Notes: a model not told the origin generated them from the letters alone. 64,000 nucleotides of DNA from Protopterus annectens (GCF_019279795.1 NC_056748.1:614766741-614830740), one strand, 5' to 3'; counted from the stretch's first letter, positions 34,042 to 45,934 are shown. Made by a program: numbers and translations.

Positions 34042-36305
34042 TTGGTAAACTCTTCTCTTCTTCTTTACCTTCGGGTATTCTTTCGTACCATTTCTGGTAC
34101 CCTTTCTTCTTTCTCCTTTTCTATCATGGCAGATAAAAAAGGTAGTCCAGGATTTAAAAGTTGTTCAGATTGGGGACACAAATTACCTACATCAGATGCA
34201 TACTCTCTGTGTGTTTATTGCTTGGGTGTGTCTCATGTATCTGTTGACCCACCCTGTGGTATTTATAAGAACTTTTCCAACAGAACTTTGATTGAGAGGA
34301 AAAATAAATTGTTACTGAAGGGACTTCTTAAATCTCCCTTTTCAGAGGCTATTTCTGGGTTGGAGGCTTCAACCTCTCCTAGAGCCCATAAGAAAAAATT
34401 GGATGACCCTACAAAGGCCAAGTCTCTGCCTACATCCCCGGCTGGGGACTCCCACCAACCAAGACCTAAGAAGGCTAAGATTTCTGCTTCGGAGCTCACT
34501 CTGTCAGCCCCAGTGCTTTTGGTGCCTAGACCTTTGGCACCAAGGCCTTCGGTGCCATTAGTGATTTTGGCTCCGTCTACTGTAGCCTTTTCTGTATCGG
34601 TACCGAGGGGCTCCTTGGTTCACACTACTACTACTGCTACATCGGCATTGGCGCAGACCTTAACCACATTGGCTCCAACATCTTACCCAGAACCGACACC
34701 TCAGTTATTGACACCAATTTTGTTGGTTCCAGCTAGGGTACCAGCAACCACTTTGGCTTTTTGTCAGTGCAGACCATGACCTCGGCATTAATGATTTCCT
34801 CAGTGCAGACACCCGTAGTCCAGTCTTTCTCAGCACCGTTGTTCTCAGTGTGGACTGGTGAGGTAGGCACTGAGCTTGTCCCTTAAGTGGACAGACCTGT
34901 TTCTCCCTCAGTTATGTCCGTGAGGTCCACTAGAAGCCTTTCTGAACATGACATGTTGCATCTTGTGGATCAAGTGCTTCTGGCCAGAGGTATCCTACCC
35001 CCTAGGACCTATCCTTCCTTGGGAGGTGATCACCCATCACCAAAGACCCCTTCTTATTCTCCTCCTTCATTGCCCCCCACCCTCCTCTGGACTGCTGTGT
35101 TCACAAGTCGCACCTAGCGGACACCGGGCACAAGGGCCTCAGGACGTATTCCCACAGGAAACCCCCCTTTCCATTGTCTTTCCCAGCTTCCTCCTCTGAG
35201 GAAGTTCACCGGAAAAGTTTGTGCAAGAGGAAGCACATGGACTCCACAGAGAAGTCCCTCACTGAAGACACAGACTTTGACGATGGGGAAGGATCCCCTC
35301 GGTCACCCTCTGAGGTATCCTTTGGTGATATCCTCAAAATCCTTAAACAGAGAGGTGACTGGCAGCCCTCTAATCTGACCTCTGAGGAGTCTTTGTTCCT
35401 GCAGACTTTTTGCGCCCGCCCCCCCTACCTCCTGGTTACTCCACCTGCCAATGAACAGGTCCGGCTCATCATGCAGCATGTGTGGAAGGCTACTGACACC
35501 GTCGAGGCTATTCCTCAGAGGCCAGATAAGATTTTGTCCCCTCCTGCTATGGATTCCCATTGGTCCAAAGGTCTTCCTGTGGATGCTCTGGTGGTAGCGG
35601 CCACAAACAAAAAGGATCTGGTGGAAGAAGAAAGCCAGACTGTCTATCTGCCCAACAAAGAGTCCTGGGCCCAGGACAGGATAGGGAAGCACACCTCTGC
35701 ATCAGCGACCTTTGCTATCAGGTCCCTAAATTATATGGCACACTTTACCAGGCTTCAAAGGGATCTAATTTCTAAGGTCTCTGAAACCTTGGCTGGTGCC
35801 GTGTCTGATGAGGTCCGTGACAAAGTGGCCTCTCAGCTGGCCACCATTGAGTCAATATCTAACTCCTCTATGTGACTGATATCTCATGCATCAGAAGGAG
35901 CAGCTATAGTGGCAGGTTCAGCTCTGGTCTTGAGACGACAAGCCTGGATGTGCTTGTGCAATTTCGCGGAACCCTTTAAGGCTTCCTTTCTTAATGCTCC
36001 CATTGAAGCCTCTTCATTGTTTGGACCCAAAGTTAAAAGCACACTGGCCAGATGTGAACAGGACAGTAAGACCCTTTCTGCCATAGATGTCCGTTATTCT
36101 TCCCCTCAACATGCTTTCTCCCGAAACAAAAAGAGTGGGAAGATATGGTTCAAGAAGTCTCAGGGTCCTTTCCATGACACACAGGTTCTCCACTAGAGGC
36201 ACAGGGGGAAACTCACAGGGAAGATGCCCCTTTCAGGGCAGAGGGGGTCCACATAACCAGGGTTCCAGGGACTCTTTTCCTGGCCAATCCTACCAGCGCT
36301 CCTGA
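34042..36305 (+). pseudogene. DIRS Gag-like ORF region (fossil)
   Basis: The first part starts MADKKGSPGFKSCSDWGHKL with CVYCLGVSH and IYKNFSNRTLIERK, the conserved Cys/His start of vertebrate DIRS Gag. A Pro/Ser-rich middle follows, then an alpha-helical region with LNYMAHFTRLQRDLI and a block with LRRQAWMCLCNF. The tail is Gly/Arg/Gln rich, near 36200-36300, as expected for nucleic-acid binding. It would bind element RNA in the family. This copy is broken. Confidence 0.8.
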
Positions 36306-36389
36306 AGAGCGGCCCAACTCCTTTCGTCTGGAGGTGGTTGGGGATCATTTCTCCTTGTACCCTTCTGCCTGGCTAACCATCACCACTGA

Positions 36390-37990
36390 TTCTTGGGTAC
36401 AAAGGATTACAACCAGAGGTTATCATGTCCCCTTCAATCTTTGTCCTGTCCCTTCAAAAAACCTTCCCGAAGTTCCACCCAGTTAGAGGGAAGAAGCAGC
36501 ACTAGAGACAGAAAAGCTACTAAGAAAAAGAGTCATCCAAATTGTCCCTCCAGACCAGATAGGATCCGAATTCTACTCAAGACTATTTTTGGTGCCAAAG
36601 AAAACCGGGGACTGGAGACCAATTTTGGATCTCAGTGTATTAAACAAGTTTGTAAGAGTACAAAATTCCGGATGGTCACAATACAGTCTATCCTCCCACT
36701 TTTGGAAAAGGACGATTGGATATGTTCGATAGATCTTCAAGATGCGTACTTCCACATAAAAGTGGACAGGCCATCAAGATGATTTCTGTGTTTCCGTGTG
36801 GGAGCCAGTCACTACCAGTTCAGAGTACTGCCCCTCAGACACTCTACAGTCCCCAGAGTGTTCACAAAGTGCATGGCAGTCATCACAGCTCACTTGCGAC
36901 TACAAGGATTCCAGGTGTTTCCATACTTAGATGACTGGCTCATCTCCGCCCCACCAGACATCTATTGGAAGAAGCCTTGGCATACTCTCTCCTCACTGCA
37001 CAAAGGCTAGGCATAACCATAAATGGGCAAAATTCCAATCTCACCCCATCTCAATCCACAGAATTCATAGGGGTCATCTTGGATACAAAGAATTGCAGAG
37101 CATCCATTCCAGAGCACAGAATTCTGAGGATAAAGCAACAACTGATCCCAATCCTTTCAAGGGAGAAATCCACAGCTCACTCTGTCCTACAGCTGTTGGG
37201 TTCCATGGCAGCCTCCATCACCATTGTCACCCTGGCCACGTTTCACATGAGGCTTCTAAAATGGCTACTGCTCACCCAATGGTATCCTTTCCAATATCCT
37301 CTTTCAGCCAAGATTTGAGTAACTCACAGATGCAAACAGGTTATGACCCACAACCCATCACAATGGTCTCACCCCATCTCCCCCCAGCTGCCCAAGGCTA
37401 CAGAGTCCACGGACACCTTCCTGATGGGGTGGGGGGGCTATGTCAGGGACAGACAGTCCGAGGCACTTGGTCCAAATTGGAGGCCCAACTGCATATAAAT
37501 GTTCTAGAGCTGAGGGTGATGCTTCTGGCATTGCAAACATTCCATCCCCTGCTGCCATCTGGGATGATTGTGATTCAATCAGACAACATGGCGGTGGTCT
37601 GGTACATCAACAAACAGGGTGGAACCAAATATTACCCCCCCTTTGTCGAGAGGCCATGAAGATATGGCAATGGGAGATGGCTACCAACCATTTTCTTCTA
37701 GCAACGCACATTCCCGGGCGTTCCAACGTGATAGCAGACAGACTCAGCAGGTGCATTCTACAACCTCACAAGTGGTCCCTGAATCACTTGATAGCAGTGG
37801 AGATCTTCCACCACTGGGGCCATCCTTGCTGTAACCTCTTTGCATCCCCAACCAACTGCAAATGCAGCAACTACTTTGCCTTGATTCCCCCTCCAGGACA
37901 GTCACCCAGTGATGCTCTAGTCCATGATTGGACCTCAGGTCTTCTTTATGCATTCCCACCTCTCCCCCCCATTCCCCAGTTTCTAAAGAA
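36390..37990 (+). pseudogene. DIRS reverse transcriptase and RNase H region (fossil)
   Basis: RT blocks seen are DLQDAYFHIKVD near 36730-36770, RVLPLRHSTVPRVFTKCM (family PFGL-xAPRVFTK) near 36830-36880 and YLDDWLI near 36930. RNase H blocks are INVLELRVMLLALQTF near 37490-37540 and IQSDNMAVVWYINKQGG near 37570-37620. A segment with HIPGRSNVIADRLSR follows near 37710-37750. In the family these domains copy the RNA to DNA and remove the RNA strand. Broken copy. Confidence 0.88.
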
Positions 37991-38149
37991 AGCCCATCGG
38001 TTGAAGAGCAAGGTGATCCTCATAGCACCATATTGGCCTCGTCAGATTTGGTTCCCCTTCCTTTGGCCTCACCTGCTAGATCAACCATGGATTCTCTATC
38101 CAACTTCGGGATTGATCTCACATCCGCAGAACCTGATTCATCCCAACTT

Positions 38150-39405
38150 GGACAGCCTGAAGCTCACAGCTTGGCTCCTCCAATTCCCTTGATTGCCAGG
38201 CAGAATGATCTTTCTTTACTAGTACGGGACATTCTTATTGCATCTCATAAGTTTTCCACTATAATTACTTATCTAAGCAAGTGGAAAAGATTTACCTGTT
38301 GGCTGAAAGAAAAACAAGTAGATCCCTTCTCAGCCTGAAGCTCACAGCTTGGCTCCTCCAATTCCCTTGATTGCCAGGCAGAATGATCTTTCTTTACTAG
38401 TACGGGACATTCTTATTGCATCTCATAAGTTTTCCACTATAATTACTTATCTAAGCAAGTGGAAAAGATTTACCTGTTGGCTGAAAGAAAAACAAGTAGA
38501 TCCCTTCTCAGCACCGGTGTCGATAATACTAGAGTATCTGGCCAACCTATTTCAATCGGATCTATCGGCCTGTACCATTAGAGTTCATTTGGCTGCAATA
38601 TCTAATTTCCATGAGGGTGTCCAAGACTCCTCTCTTATGTCACACAAATTATTCAAGACCTTCATAAAAGGTGTGAATAATCTGAAGCCCCCTTTTAGAG
38701 AACCTATTCAACCATGGGACCTGTCACTAGTTCTACAAGCTCTGACAATTCCATCTTTAGAACCAGCTTCTTCTTGTGACCTCAAATATTTGTCATGGTA
38801 AACCTTGTTTTTGGTCACCATTACTTCTGCCAGATGTATCTCTGAGCTTCAAGCCTTATGCATGAATAGTCCATACTTGATTTTTCATAAAGATGGAGTG
38901 TCTTTGAGAACTAATCCTTCATTTCTGCCAAGAGTGATCTCTGAAATGTCCATTAATCAAACTATTGAATTGCCAGTTTTCTACCCCAATTATTCAAACA
39001 AAGGAGAGTATTGCCTACATACTCTAGATATTCACAGGCAAATTCACTTCTACTTGAGCAGGACTAAGGCCTCTCGTAAATCAGACCAGTTATTTTTGGC
39101 CTATTCTGGACCTAGAATAGGATGTGTTGTTGCTAAGGTCACATTGGCTAGTTGGTTGAAAGATCTTGTGACCTTCATTTATACACAACGTAATATTCCA
39201 TTGCCTACGACCATAAAGGCTCATTTGACAAGGTTGGTAGCAACTTCTGCTGCCTTCCATGCCAGAGCTTCTTTACATGACATCTGTGCAGCTGCAACTT
39301 GGGCTACGCCTCATAACTTCATCAATCATTACAAATTGGATTTGGCCTCCAGGGGAAGAGCATCCTTTGGTTCTATGCTGCTCAGGAATGTCGTTCCATG
39401 ACAGC
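38150..39405 (+). pseudogene. DIRS tyrosine recombinase region (fossil)
   Basis: The N-terminal SAM-like core-binding block is seen: IITYLSKWKRFTCWLKEK, ILEYLANLFQSDLSACTIR and HLAAISNFHEG. The catalytic part has TSARCISELQAL (first catalytic Arg in the family position R-ISEL), a HLTRLVATSAAFHARAS block near 39215-39270 and the C-terminal Tyr region HNFINHYKLDLASRG. In the family it joins the circular DNA copy to the target without a target duplication. Broken copy. Confidence 0.85.
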
Positions 39406-39443
39406 CTCCCAGGAAAAGAGGTAGCTTGGGACTCTGTCCCATG

Positions 39444-39541
39444 TGTAAGGAATGAACGAGGATTAAAAATATCAGATAAAGAAGTTATGTCTTACCATAA
39501 TGTTCCATCTGTATTGTTCATCCTCGTTCAGTCATTATGAC
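39444..39541 (+). repeat. DIRS internal complementary region
   Basis: The left half, GTAAGGAATGAACGAGGATTAA, is complementary to the outer edge of the left terminal repeat. The right half, AAGAAGTTATGTCTTACC through TTCATCCTCGTTCAGTCAT, is complementary to the outer edge of the right terminal repeat. In DIRS elements this region bridges the two ends during formation of the circular intermediate. The junction of the two halves lies near 39475. Confidence 0.88.
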
Positions 39542-39639
39542 CGTCCCTCCTTCCCCCTCCTGTGGCTTCTAGTGGATCTCACCATCCAGTTCTCTTAGGT
39601 CATTTGACCAGAGGTAGCCTCTACCTTCTTTTGACTTGC

Positions 39640-39825
39640 AAACTCAATCTGAGGTAACAGAGAGAGGGGAATTCTGGGTAAGAGTTTAGCTCGAGAGATT
39701 GTAGCTGATGCGAGCTTGGAAGATGGCCGGCTCAGTTCCGAGGTCGGAACCGATATCCATGGGTGATGACTGAACGAGGATCAACAATACAGATGGAACA
39801 TTATGGTAAGACATAACTTCTTTTT
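39640..39825 (-). repeat. DIRS right inverted terminal repeat
   Basis: Reverse complement of the left repeat: GAGCTTGGAAGATGG, GGTCGGAACCGATATCC and ACTGAACGAGGATCAACA. It extends further outward than the left copy, into CATAATGTTCC-type sequence (as its complement), which is typical for DIRS, where the right repeat is longer. Confidence 0.92.
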
Positions 39826-40880
39826 CCTGGTCCTTATATTCATTGACCTTCTCTAGATATAAAGTCATTAAATATATAGGAAATCTAGTGATTTTATTAG
39901 AGAAGTGCATAATATTACACTTCTCAAAACTTAATTTTAGCCTGGTATCCAAGGTCCACTTAATTAATGACTGTAAATAATTTGAATTAAGACAATCATC
40001 TTCAGTTTTGCTTTGCAATATAAATCCAATTTTATAGTCATCTGCATATTTATAAACTCAAAACTGCGTGTTCCTCAGGATGCTGGAAAATATGATATTA
40101 AATAAAACTGGACCCAAAACTGATCCTTGAGGAATCCTGCCTTAACAGGTAAATAATCAGAATAAACATTATGAATCTTAACACACTGCTTTCTATCGGT
40201 CAACCAGTTCATGATCCATCTACTAATTAGTGTTATATTCAATTAAACATTTCCTGATAACCTGAAATGTGAGATAGTTAAAAGCTTTGGCAAATCCAAA
40301 TAAATTATCACTGGTGACAATCCTAGATCTAAGGCCATAGTTATTTGCTCATAAAAACTTGCTAAGTTACTCAAAGTTGATATTCCTTTAATGAAACCAT
40401 ATTGTTTAATGTCTGTAATCACTTGGCTATTACCAGCATCATCAATAAGATCTAACAAACATTTCTCAAAACAGTTACCTAATAATGATGTTAGACTTAT
40501 TGGCCTATAGCTTTTCATTTCATCTTTGCTATCTTCTTTGTAAACTTGTGTAATACAGGATAATTTCCATAAATTAGGAACTATACAATTTGCAAATAAT
40601 TTATTAAAAATAATATAGTAAATTGACATAATTTTATCTTTAACATTCAATAGTAAAATACCTGGTATGATATCTGGTCTCATACAAGATGTTTTCTTTA
40701 TTTTATTAAGAGCCTTAGAGATGCTAAAATCAGAAATAATTGTGCATAGTCCAGGAACAGTAATTTGATCTTTGCAGTTATTTTTATCATACAAATCTTT
40801 TCTAGTATTTGAGAATAATTTAATTTAATTGAGATTACATAACTATGGTTTAACTTTTGCACAGCAAAGAACGTTTTGAA
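39826..40880 (-). mobile_element. CR1-group LINE, RT part (right of DIRS insertion)
   Basis: The minus strand 40794-40243 is open for 183 codons and covers the RT fingers and palm: ALNKIKKTSCMRPDIIPG, SYRPISLTSLLGNCFEK, QYGFIKGISTLSNLASF and IIYLDLPK (family LDLxKAFDxVxH). About 40010-39850 adds LIKWTLDTRLKLSFEKCNIM and the KD-equivalent before the DIRS right end. Endonuclease is missing, so it is 5'-truncated near 40880. It is a different subfamily from the CR1 at 22-25 kb, and older. Confidence 0.8.
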
Positions 40881-41342
40881 GCTAGAAATCTTACAGTTTT
40901 ACTACAGAGAAAGAATACATGAAAAGACAGAAGAACACCTTACTCATTAGGTTATAGTGGTAGTTATGGAGATAACCAGACCATTAGTATTTCTATTTGA
41001 AGAGGAAAATGTTCTCTTCCATTTAATCCCAAAGCAATAAAAGGTCAATCCATCATGTCTGTCGAGTAGATTATCCAAGACAATGTATGGGGAGCCACAT
41101 GTTACCACACCTGTTTCTTGTGGCTTTTTAATGCACTCCAGGTCCTTCTGAGCTGGATCTAGAGTGTTAAAGTCCATTAGTGTTTCTGCAACTCCATCAA
41201 ACAAATCTGCTAGTGGTAAGAATTTACTTGGATGCTCATAAGAGTGTTGTGCCTGTTGAGTAGATCCAGCTTGCTATTGATGTGCTTTTAGTCTTCTTTT
41301 TACTGGTTGATTTCCCGCCTGCTGATGGAGGCTGAGCTAGTT
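40881..41342 (-). other. Unrecognised protein-like frame
   Basis: The minus strand is open from 41204 to 40947 (85 codons) and, upstream of its first Met, back to about 41280. It reads FDGVAETLMDFNTLDPAQ then KDLECIKKPQETGVVTCG and DNLLDRHDGLTFYCFG. Composition is balanced and unlike the low-complexity frames nearby. It has no clear splice sites. It may be an unrecognised part of an element, a retrocopy of a host gene, or part of the spacer of the surrounding L1. I cannot name it. Confidence 0.3.
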
Positions 41343-42030
41343 TTATAGGATCATAGGAGATTAAAAGGCTATTTGTCCTGAAGCCCCTACAAGCCTAGCC
41401 AAGAATTTAGCTCATATCCCAGCAAGCCAGCACCCTATGGCACTGTCCAGCAGGGACACAGGTGGAATCCCAGGGTTGCATTTTCTATTCCCCATCCAGT
41501 TATCCAGGTTGAGCTTAAAAAGGTTTAATAAGGTACTCTGCTTTATGTGGAGAAGGAGTCCATTCCACAAAAGGGGGAGTCTCTGGGACACAAATCTGTC
41601 CCACCAACAAGTCCTACTGATGTCACAGGTTGAGGCCGCGCATGTGGGTTACTTGAGTGGAGCTTGACTTGCGGATATGCAGCAGTCCCATCAGGGCAGG
41701 GACTGAGATTGCTTTGTATGTCAGGCAGAGGTCACCTCTGAGGAGTCTGTAGGAGACTGAATAGAGGGACAGGGCTTTTAGCCTATCTGTGTAGGGTAGA
41801 TGTTTGAGGCCCTGGGTTCTCTGGGTGAGGAAACTCTGTGGTCCCTCCAGCTGCTGCATGTGAGGCACATGCTGAAAGGGCCATTGTACTCAATAATGGA
41901 TGTTATGACCACCTTGTCCATGGATGAGATACCCTTACTAATGAGGTGGGCCATGTTGAAAGCTTTCCCTACAATGGAGGCAATATGGTGGTCAAAAGTC
42001 AGTTTGCTCTTGAGTTGAGGTGGAGCGGGA
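41343..42030 (-). mobile_element. CR1-clade LINE 3' end, second subfamily
   Basis: The minus strand 41868-41623 reads LYSVSYRLLRGDLCLTYKAI, closely parallel to LYSVAYRLFRGDLCLTYKAM of the 22-25 kb copy, and 41600-41440 corresponds to the LW..IP....S...FK..L end. The 3' tail near 41345-41400 has CTAGGCTTGTAGGGG and CCTATGATCCTATAAAA on the minus strand, as in the other CR1 tails. About 690 bp remain. Confidence 0.8.
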
Positions 42031-42039
42031 ATTGAGTGG

Positions 42040-42900
42040 TTGTTTTTTTAAGATTTCTATCCAGGAAGGCCTTTGCTTCTATGGGCATGTTAAACTGTGA
42101 CCTAGTGATCCCTTATGCTCTTCCAATATTGCAGGAAAATGCAGTTGGGCCATGTAACCCTGCAGCTCTTTAAATCTCTGTAGCACTGGAATGAAGGTGT
42201 TCTATTATTAAACAGAGAAGTGCTTCAATCCAGTGTGAAAGGGAAAGCAGTCCCATTAATACAATAGTTGAGACCTAATTCTCTGGCCAAGTTCAGAATT
42301 TCTTTCCTGTCTAGAAAATGTAAACAATGAAAAACAAAATGTTGTGGTAGATTGGATGGTGTTTTAGTTTAGATATGGTGGGTCCATTTAATGTCGGGAG
42401 GCATCTGCTTCTTTAGCAAAGTGGTCAGTTCCCTCCAGATGAATGCTACAGGGTTATCTCCTTCCAGGCCCTTAGGTAGATGAATAATTCTTAACTTATT
42501 TCTTCAAGCCTGGTTTTCCACGTTATCCAGTTTTTAGCTGCATTGCTTTCTGTTTGACAGTGAGATCTTCAGTTTACTGATTGTGGATGGTTCTACAAGT
42601 CTGTGATGTTTTTGACTTTTTGGTGAATAGCTGTGGCTTCCATTTTAATTTCTTCTATGGTTTTGAGGTATTTAATATTTTTTTGCAGTTCTTGTTATAT
42701 AGTAGTTAATACAGTGAGTGAATTGTTTAATAATGTGAATTCCAGTGGGTTTTTTTCTTTTATTTCCAGATCCTGTCTTATTCTTTTTTACGTCACCTGT
42801 GGGGTTAGTCATGTGGATATGTTAATTCCATGTCAGAGATGTTCTTTTAGTATCTATAATGATTATTTGGTATGTTCCTTGATGCAACTAATCAAAATTA
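42040..42900 (-). mobile_element. L1/Tx1-clade ORF1 remnant
   Basis: On the minus strand the order is a coiled-coil-like stretch (about 42800-42540), then the RRM-like start ENQA-RNKLRIIHLPKGLEG with DNPVAFIWREL, then the C-terminal domain block PSNLPQHFVFHCLHFLDRKE with LARELGLNY and FPFTLD. These fit L1 ORF1p (family N-RIxGLPE, then KPR-III-F-...ILxxAR...F..D.S). It could be the ORF1 of the same L1 whose ORF2 lies at 28900-32690, with later insertions in between; that is inference. Confidence 0.7.
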
Positions 42901-43640
42901 GACCAAATCCTGTTTGGAGGATACACTGTCATATTAGAAAAGGATATTACAACAAACTTTTCACCCCGATATAGAACACTGCTTTCTTAAAACATTCAGC
43001 TTCATAAGTGACCCTGAGAACCCTCCAGTTAATTCATATTTTTGCTTTCATATCTGATAAAAGCCAAGTCTAGCTTCCATGATCTTCTTGGCTATGTCTT
43101 TTCAAAGGACTGGAGTGAATCCCTCCTAACAAACATTTTTTGCTGGACATAAGGCTGTCATCATCTGGGATAATTCCTTAACTGAAAAAAAAGAATAATA
43201 ACAGTCTTCTTTCTATAGCCTGACCTATATTTTGGCTTTTCCCCTCCTTCAAAATCTGTACAGCTGTTTCTGCTAGCCATTAAATGAAGCATGACATTGT
43301 ACAGATAAGTTGTCATTCTTTTTATAAAGTTTATAAATTCTATAGTTGCCAAACAAGATCCCGTTTCATACACTACCATTTATTTGAACCAGTTTTCAGT
43401 GGTTGCATACAAAGTGCAAGAATTCCTGGCAAATACACCCATCCAGTTTGACAGAGCATCTATCTAGATTGGAAACATTTTTTCAAGCAACAACGGCCTA
43501 GCAAAGTCAACATGCAATCTATACCATGCTTCTCAAGCCATTCCCATGGGTATAAAGATTAATTCAGGGACTGTTTACTGTTTCTGGACATTCAGCATAC
43601 ATCTTTATTTTTACTTCCGCATTGTGATTAATTTTAATGC
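42901..43640. other. Unassigned DNA
   Basis: No clear feature. On the minus strand this would be upstream of L1 ORF1. Confidence 0.4.
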
Positions 43641-43642
43641 TA

Positions 43643-43654
43643 TCTATCTATCTA

Positions 43655-43697
<43 letters not shown>
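43643..43697. repeat. (CTAT)n-(TA)n microsatellite
   Basis: Four CTAT units, then about 19 TA units and a T-run. Confidence 0.93.
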
Positions 43698-43699
<2 letters not shown>

Positions 43700-43703
<4 letters not shown>

Positions 43704-43805
43704 TTTATTTTTAATTTTATTTATTTATTTTACATTTGTTGACCTGGCTAGTCTATCTGGATACATGTCCATTTTCAGTAGAGGCCCGGGGAGAAAAGCT
43801 CCAAA
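43700..43805 (-). repeat. Unclassified dispersed repeat end, copy A
   Basis: TTTTATTTATTTATTTTACA followed by a diverged form of ATTGG-TTACCGGGAAAG and CATTTTCAGTAGAGGCCCGG. It matches, in reverse orientation, 45935-46012 (CCTCCACTGAAAATTGG ... AATGTTAAATAAAATAAAA). The (AAATA)n side looks like the 3' tail of a retroposon. Confidence 0.5.
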
Positions 43806-45170
43806 CAGGATTATACAAAGTGACTAAAGATACTAAGCATCTACTTATAAAAAACATTACAATAATACAATCATTTGTAAAAACAACAACACTTTACCAT
43901 ACATTTCATTTAAGATAGTAGATGAGAGAGGAAAAAGAGAGAAAAAAACTACACTGGAGTAGGTGTAGAGAGATTAAAAGCAGTAGAAGTAACTATAGAA
44001 TGAAGGTATAGTAGATTTAGAGCAGTAGGTCAGACATAGAGAGAGAGTAAAACTAATAGCTATTATCTGTAAAACATCTTATGTTCATAAATATTCACAG
44101 TTTTTAGGATAATATGTAATCTCTAAAAGGTTAGTTTGGATTATGTAGTAGTTCAGGAAGGGATAGAAAGCTGGATTAAATTAGAAAAATTGTAATGATT
44201 CCAGAATAAATAGTGAAGGACATATGAACAGATATAACTGTTGAGGTAGGTTTAAGGTGGTTTAGCAAGAGGAGGGGGTACCAATCTGGTTTAGTACATG
44301 TACATAACCATTGAGATTAATTTATAATTTATAATTATATGTATATAAATTTTACTAACCTTTTCATTATGAGCATGGATTATGATTGTGCAGCCACCAA
44401 GACAACCATTTATGTCATCTAATGCACCTTTGATCAGTTATTTTAAGCTATGCTTTCAAGATATATTAATGCATCTGAGACACAGTTATATATCTGGTGG
44501 TCCATTAATAAATCTGTTCAGTGGGCAGTGCTGCACTGCTCATAGCATCAGACATCAGCACTTGATCATGTATATCCAACTTTGCTGGCTTGTCTGAAGT
44601 AGAATCCTATTTAGTTTAGCAGCATAAAGACCTTTCCTTATCCCTCTCCCAGACTCCCTATACCACTATTACTGCCTCACTCTCCATGTGCACTTCTTTA
44701 CTTCTGTCATTTCACTTTAACTTTCCCCTTAATTCCCCTGCTTATCGTGTCTTCTCTTGACTGGAATTTTATTTATCATCTTTCTGCCATGCAGATTTCT
44801 TCACTTCATGAATTTCTTCTCCAGTAATTTACTCCCTTGTCCCCTCCTTATTTTATTTCTGAGCCTGTTTTCACCTGCTTTCCTTCACTGCCTCCATTCC
44901 AGCTTGTCTATTCACTCTACTGTTTATTTTCTTGCTCTTCCTTTCGCTGCTTTTCTACATCCTTTTCTTCTGTATGTCAAACTTACCACCCACTGTCTTT
45001 CTATGGTGTTATGCTTCAAGGCAGAAGCATATCTGGTTCAACCAGTACTATTTTCCAGTGCCCCTCCCGCCAAAAAAATAAATAAATAAAAGGACATTCC
45101 TTCTACTGGCACACCAGCCAGGTGGCCAGATGCACACCCCCCCGCCCCAGCCTTTCAGTTCTCGTTTTTG
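43806..45170. other. Unassigned DNA, pyrimidine-rich from 44640
   Basis: 43920-44050 is purine-rich and 44640-45020 is strongly pyrimidine-rich on the plus strand. The 110-codon frame across 44757-45089 (Phe/Leu/Ser rich) is explained by this bias. A C-run lies at 45136. Confidence 0.45.
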
Positions 45171-45174
45171 TGCC

Positions 45175-45600
45175 CTGTCCATTTTATTAAAAAAAAAATT
45201 GCAGCAAATGGTTTGCTACAAATGTAACAAACAGTTGCTAGAGTTTATACCCTGCTTGCATAGAGCATTAAAGTGCTCATGTTTTAGTTTAAAAAAAAAA
45301 AGCAATTCTTATTTAAACATCTTGATACAGATTATACCCTGCCTGCTGGAATGACATGGTGCTCATATTTTTGTTTAAAAAAATGCTTCATTTTAAAATG
45401 TAGTAAAGTGTTTGCTGCAAATGTAGCAAACTCTTAATACAGTTTATTCCCTACCTGCATGGAGTGCTACAGCGCTCTAGTTAAAAAAAAAGAAAAATAT
45501 TATTTTTTTTACTTTTAAACTATAGCAAACTCCTTGCTACAATGTTGCAACAAGTTGCTATAGTTTAGATCACACTCAGAATGCTGCATTAATCTGGTTT
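45175..45600. repeat. Diverged tandem repeat, units of about 90-125 bp
   Basis: Four units aligned on TTATACCCTGC(T/C)TGC near 45246 and 45335, TTATTCCCTACCTGC near 45441, and TTTAGATCACACTCAG near 45563, each preceded by GCAAA-TG-TTGCTA-type sequence and followed by an A-run. The A-runs differ in length and account for the unequal spacing. Confidence 0.7.
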
Positions 45601-45934
45601 GACATTGAATGCAATACCGGCTTTAAAAAATCTATATTGCATTAAAGAGAGAATAGGATCAGCTGAACGTATCCACCCCAACACTCTGCACCCAAGGCAG
45701 TTGCCCCTCTCATCCTGCCCTAGCTACGCTAATGCTTCAAAGCATAAACCGGATATCTATTTACCTTCTCTTGATATATTTTTTCTAGCTGTGTTCTTAC
45801 ATTTCTAATGTGCCCTTTCATCTCTTCTTTCCATAAAACAGCAATAATTTCAAATCCTTCCTTCCTCCACAGCTCTATACCACTACTTTCACTTCTAACT
45901 GGGTATTACACTTATTTCAGACATGCATCTGGAG

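Larger units (their letters stand above)
33675..39825 (+). mobile_element. DIRS-type tyrosine-recombinase retrotransposon
   Basis: An element of about 6.1 kb with the full DIRS layout: inverted terminal repeats, Gag-like ORF, RT plus RNase H, tyrosine recombinase, and an internal complementary region before the right repeat. The domain order and the internal complementary region match DIRS1 relatives of fish, amphibians and lungfish, which are copied through a circular intermediate and leave no target duplication. It lies inside a CR1-group LINE on the opposite strand. Large open stretches survive, so it is moderately young, but it is broken in several places (roughly half a dozen or more). 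Confidence 0.93.

Noticed and set aside
44757-45089. 110-codon Phe/Leu/Ser-rich frame resembling a membrane protein
   Set aside because: Strong pyrimidine bias of the strand explains both openness and composition; no start context or splice signal.
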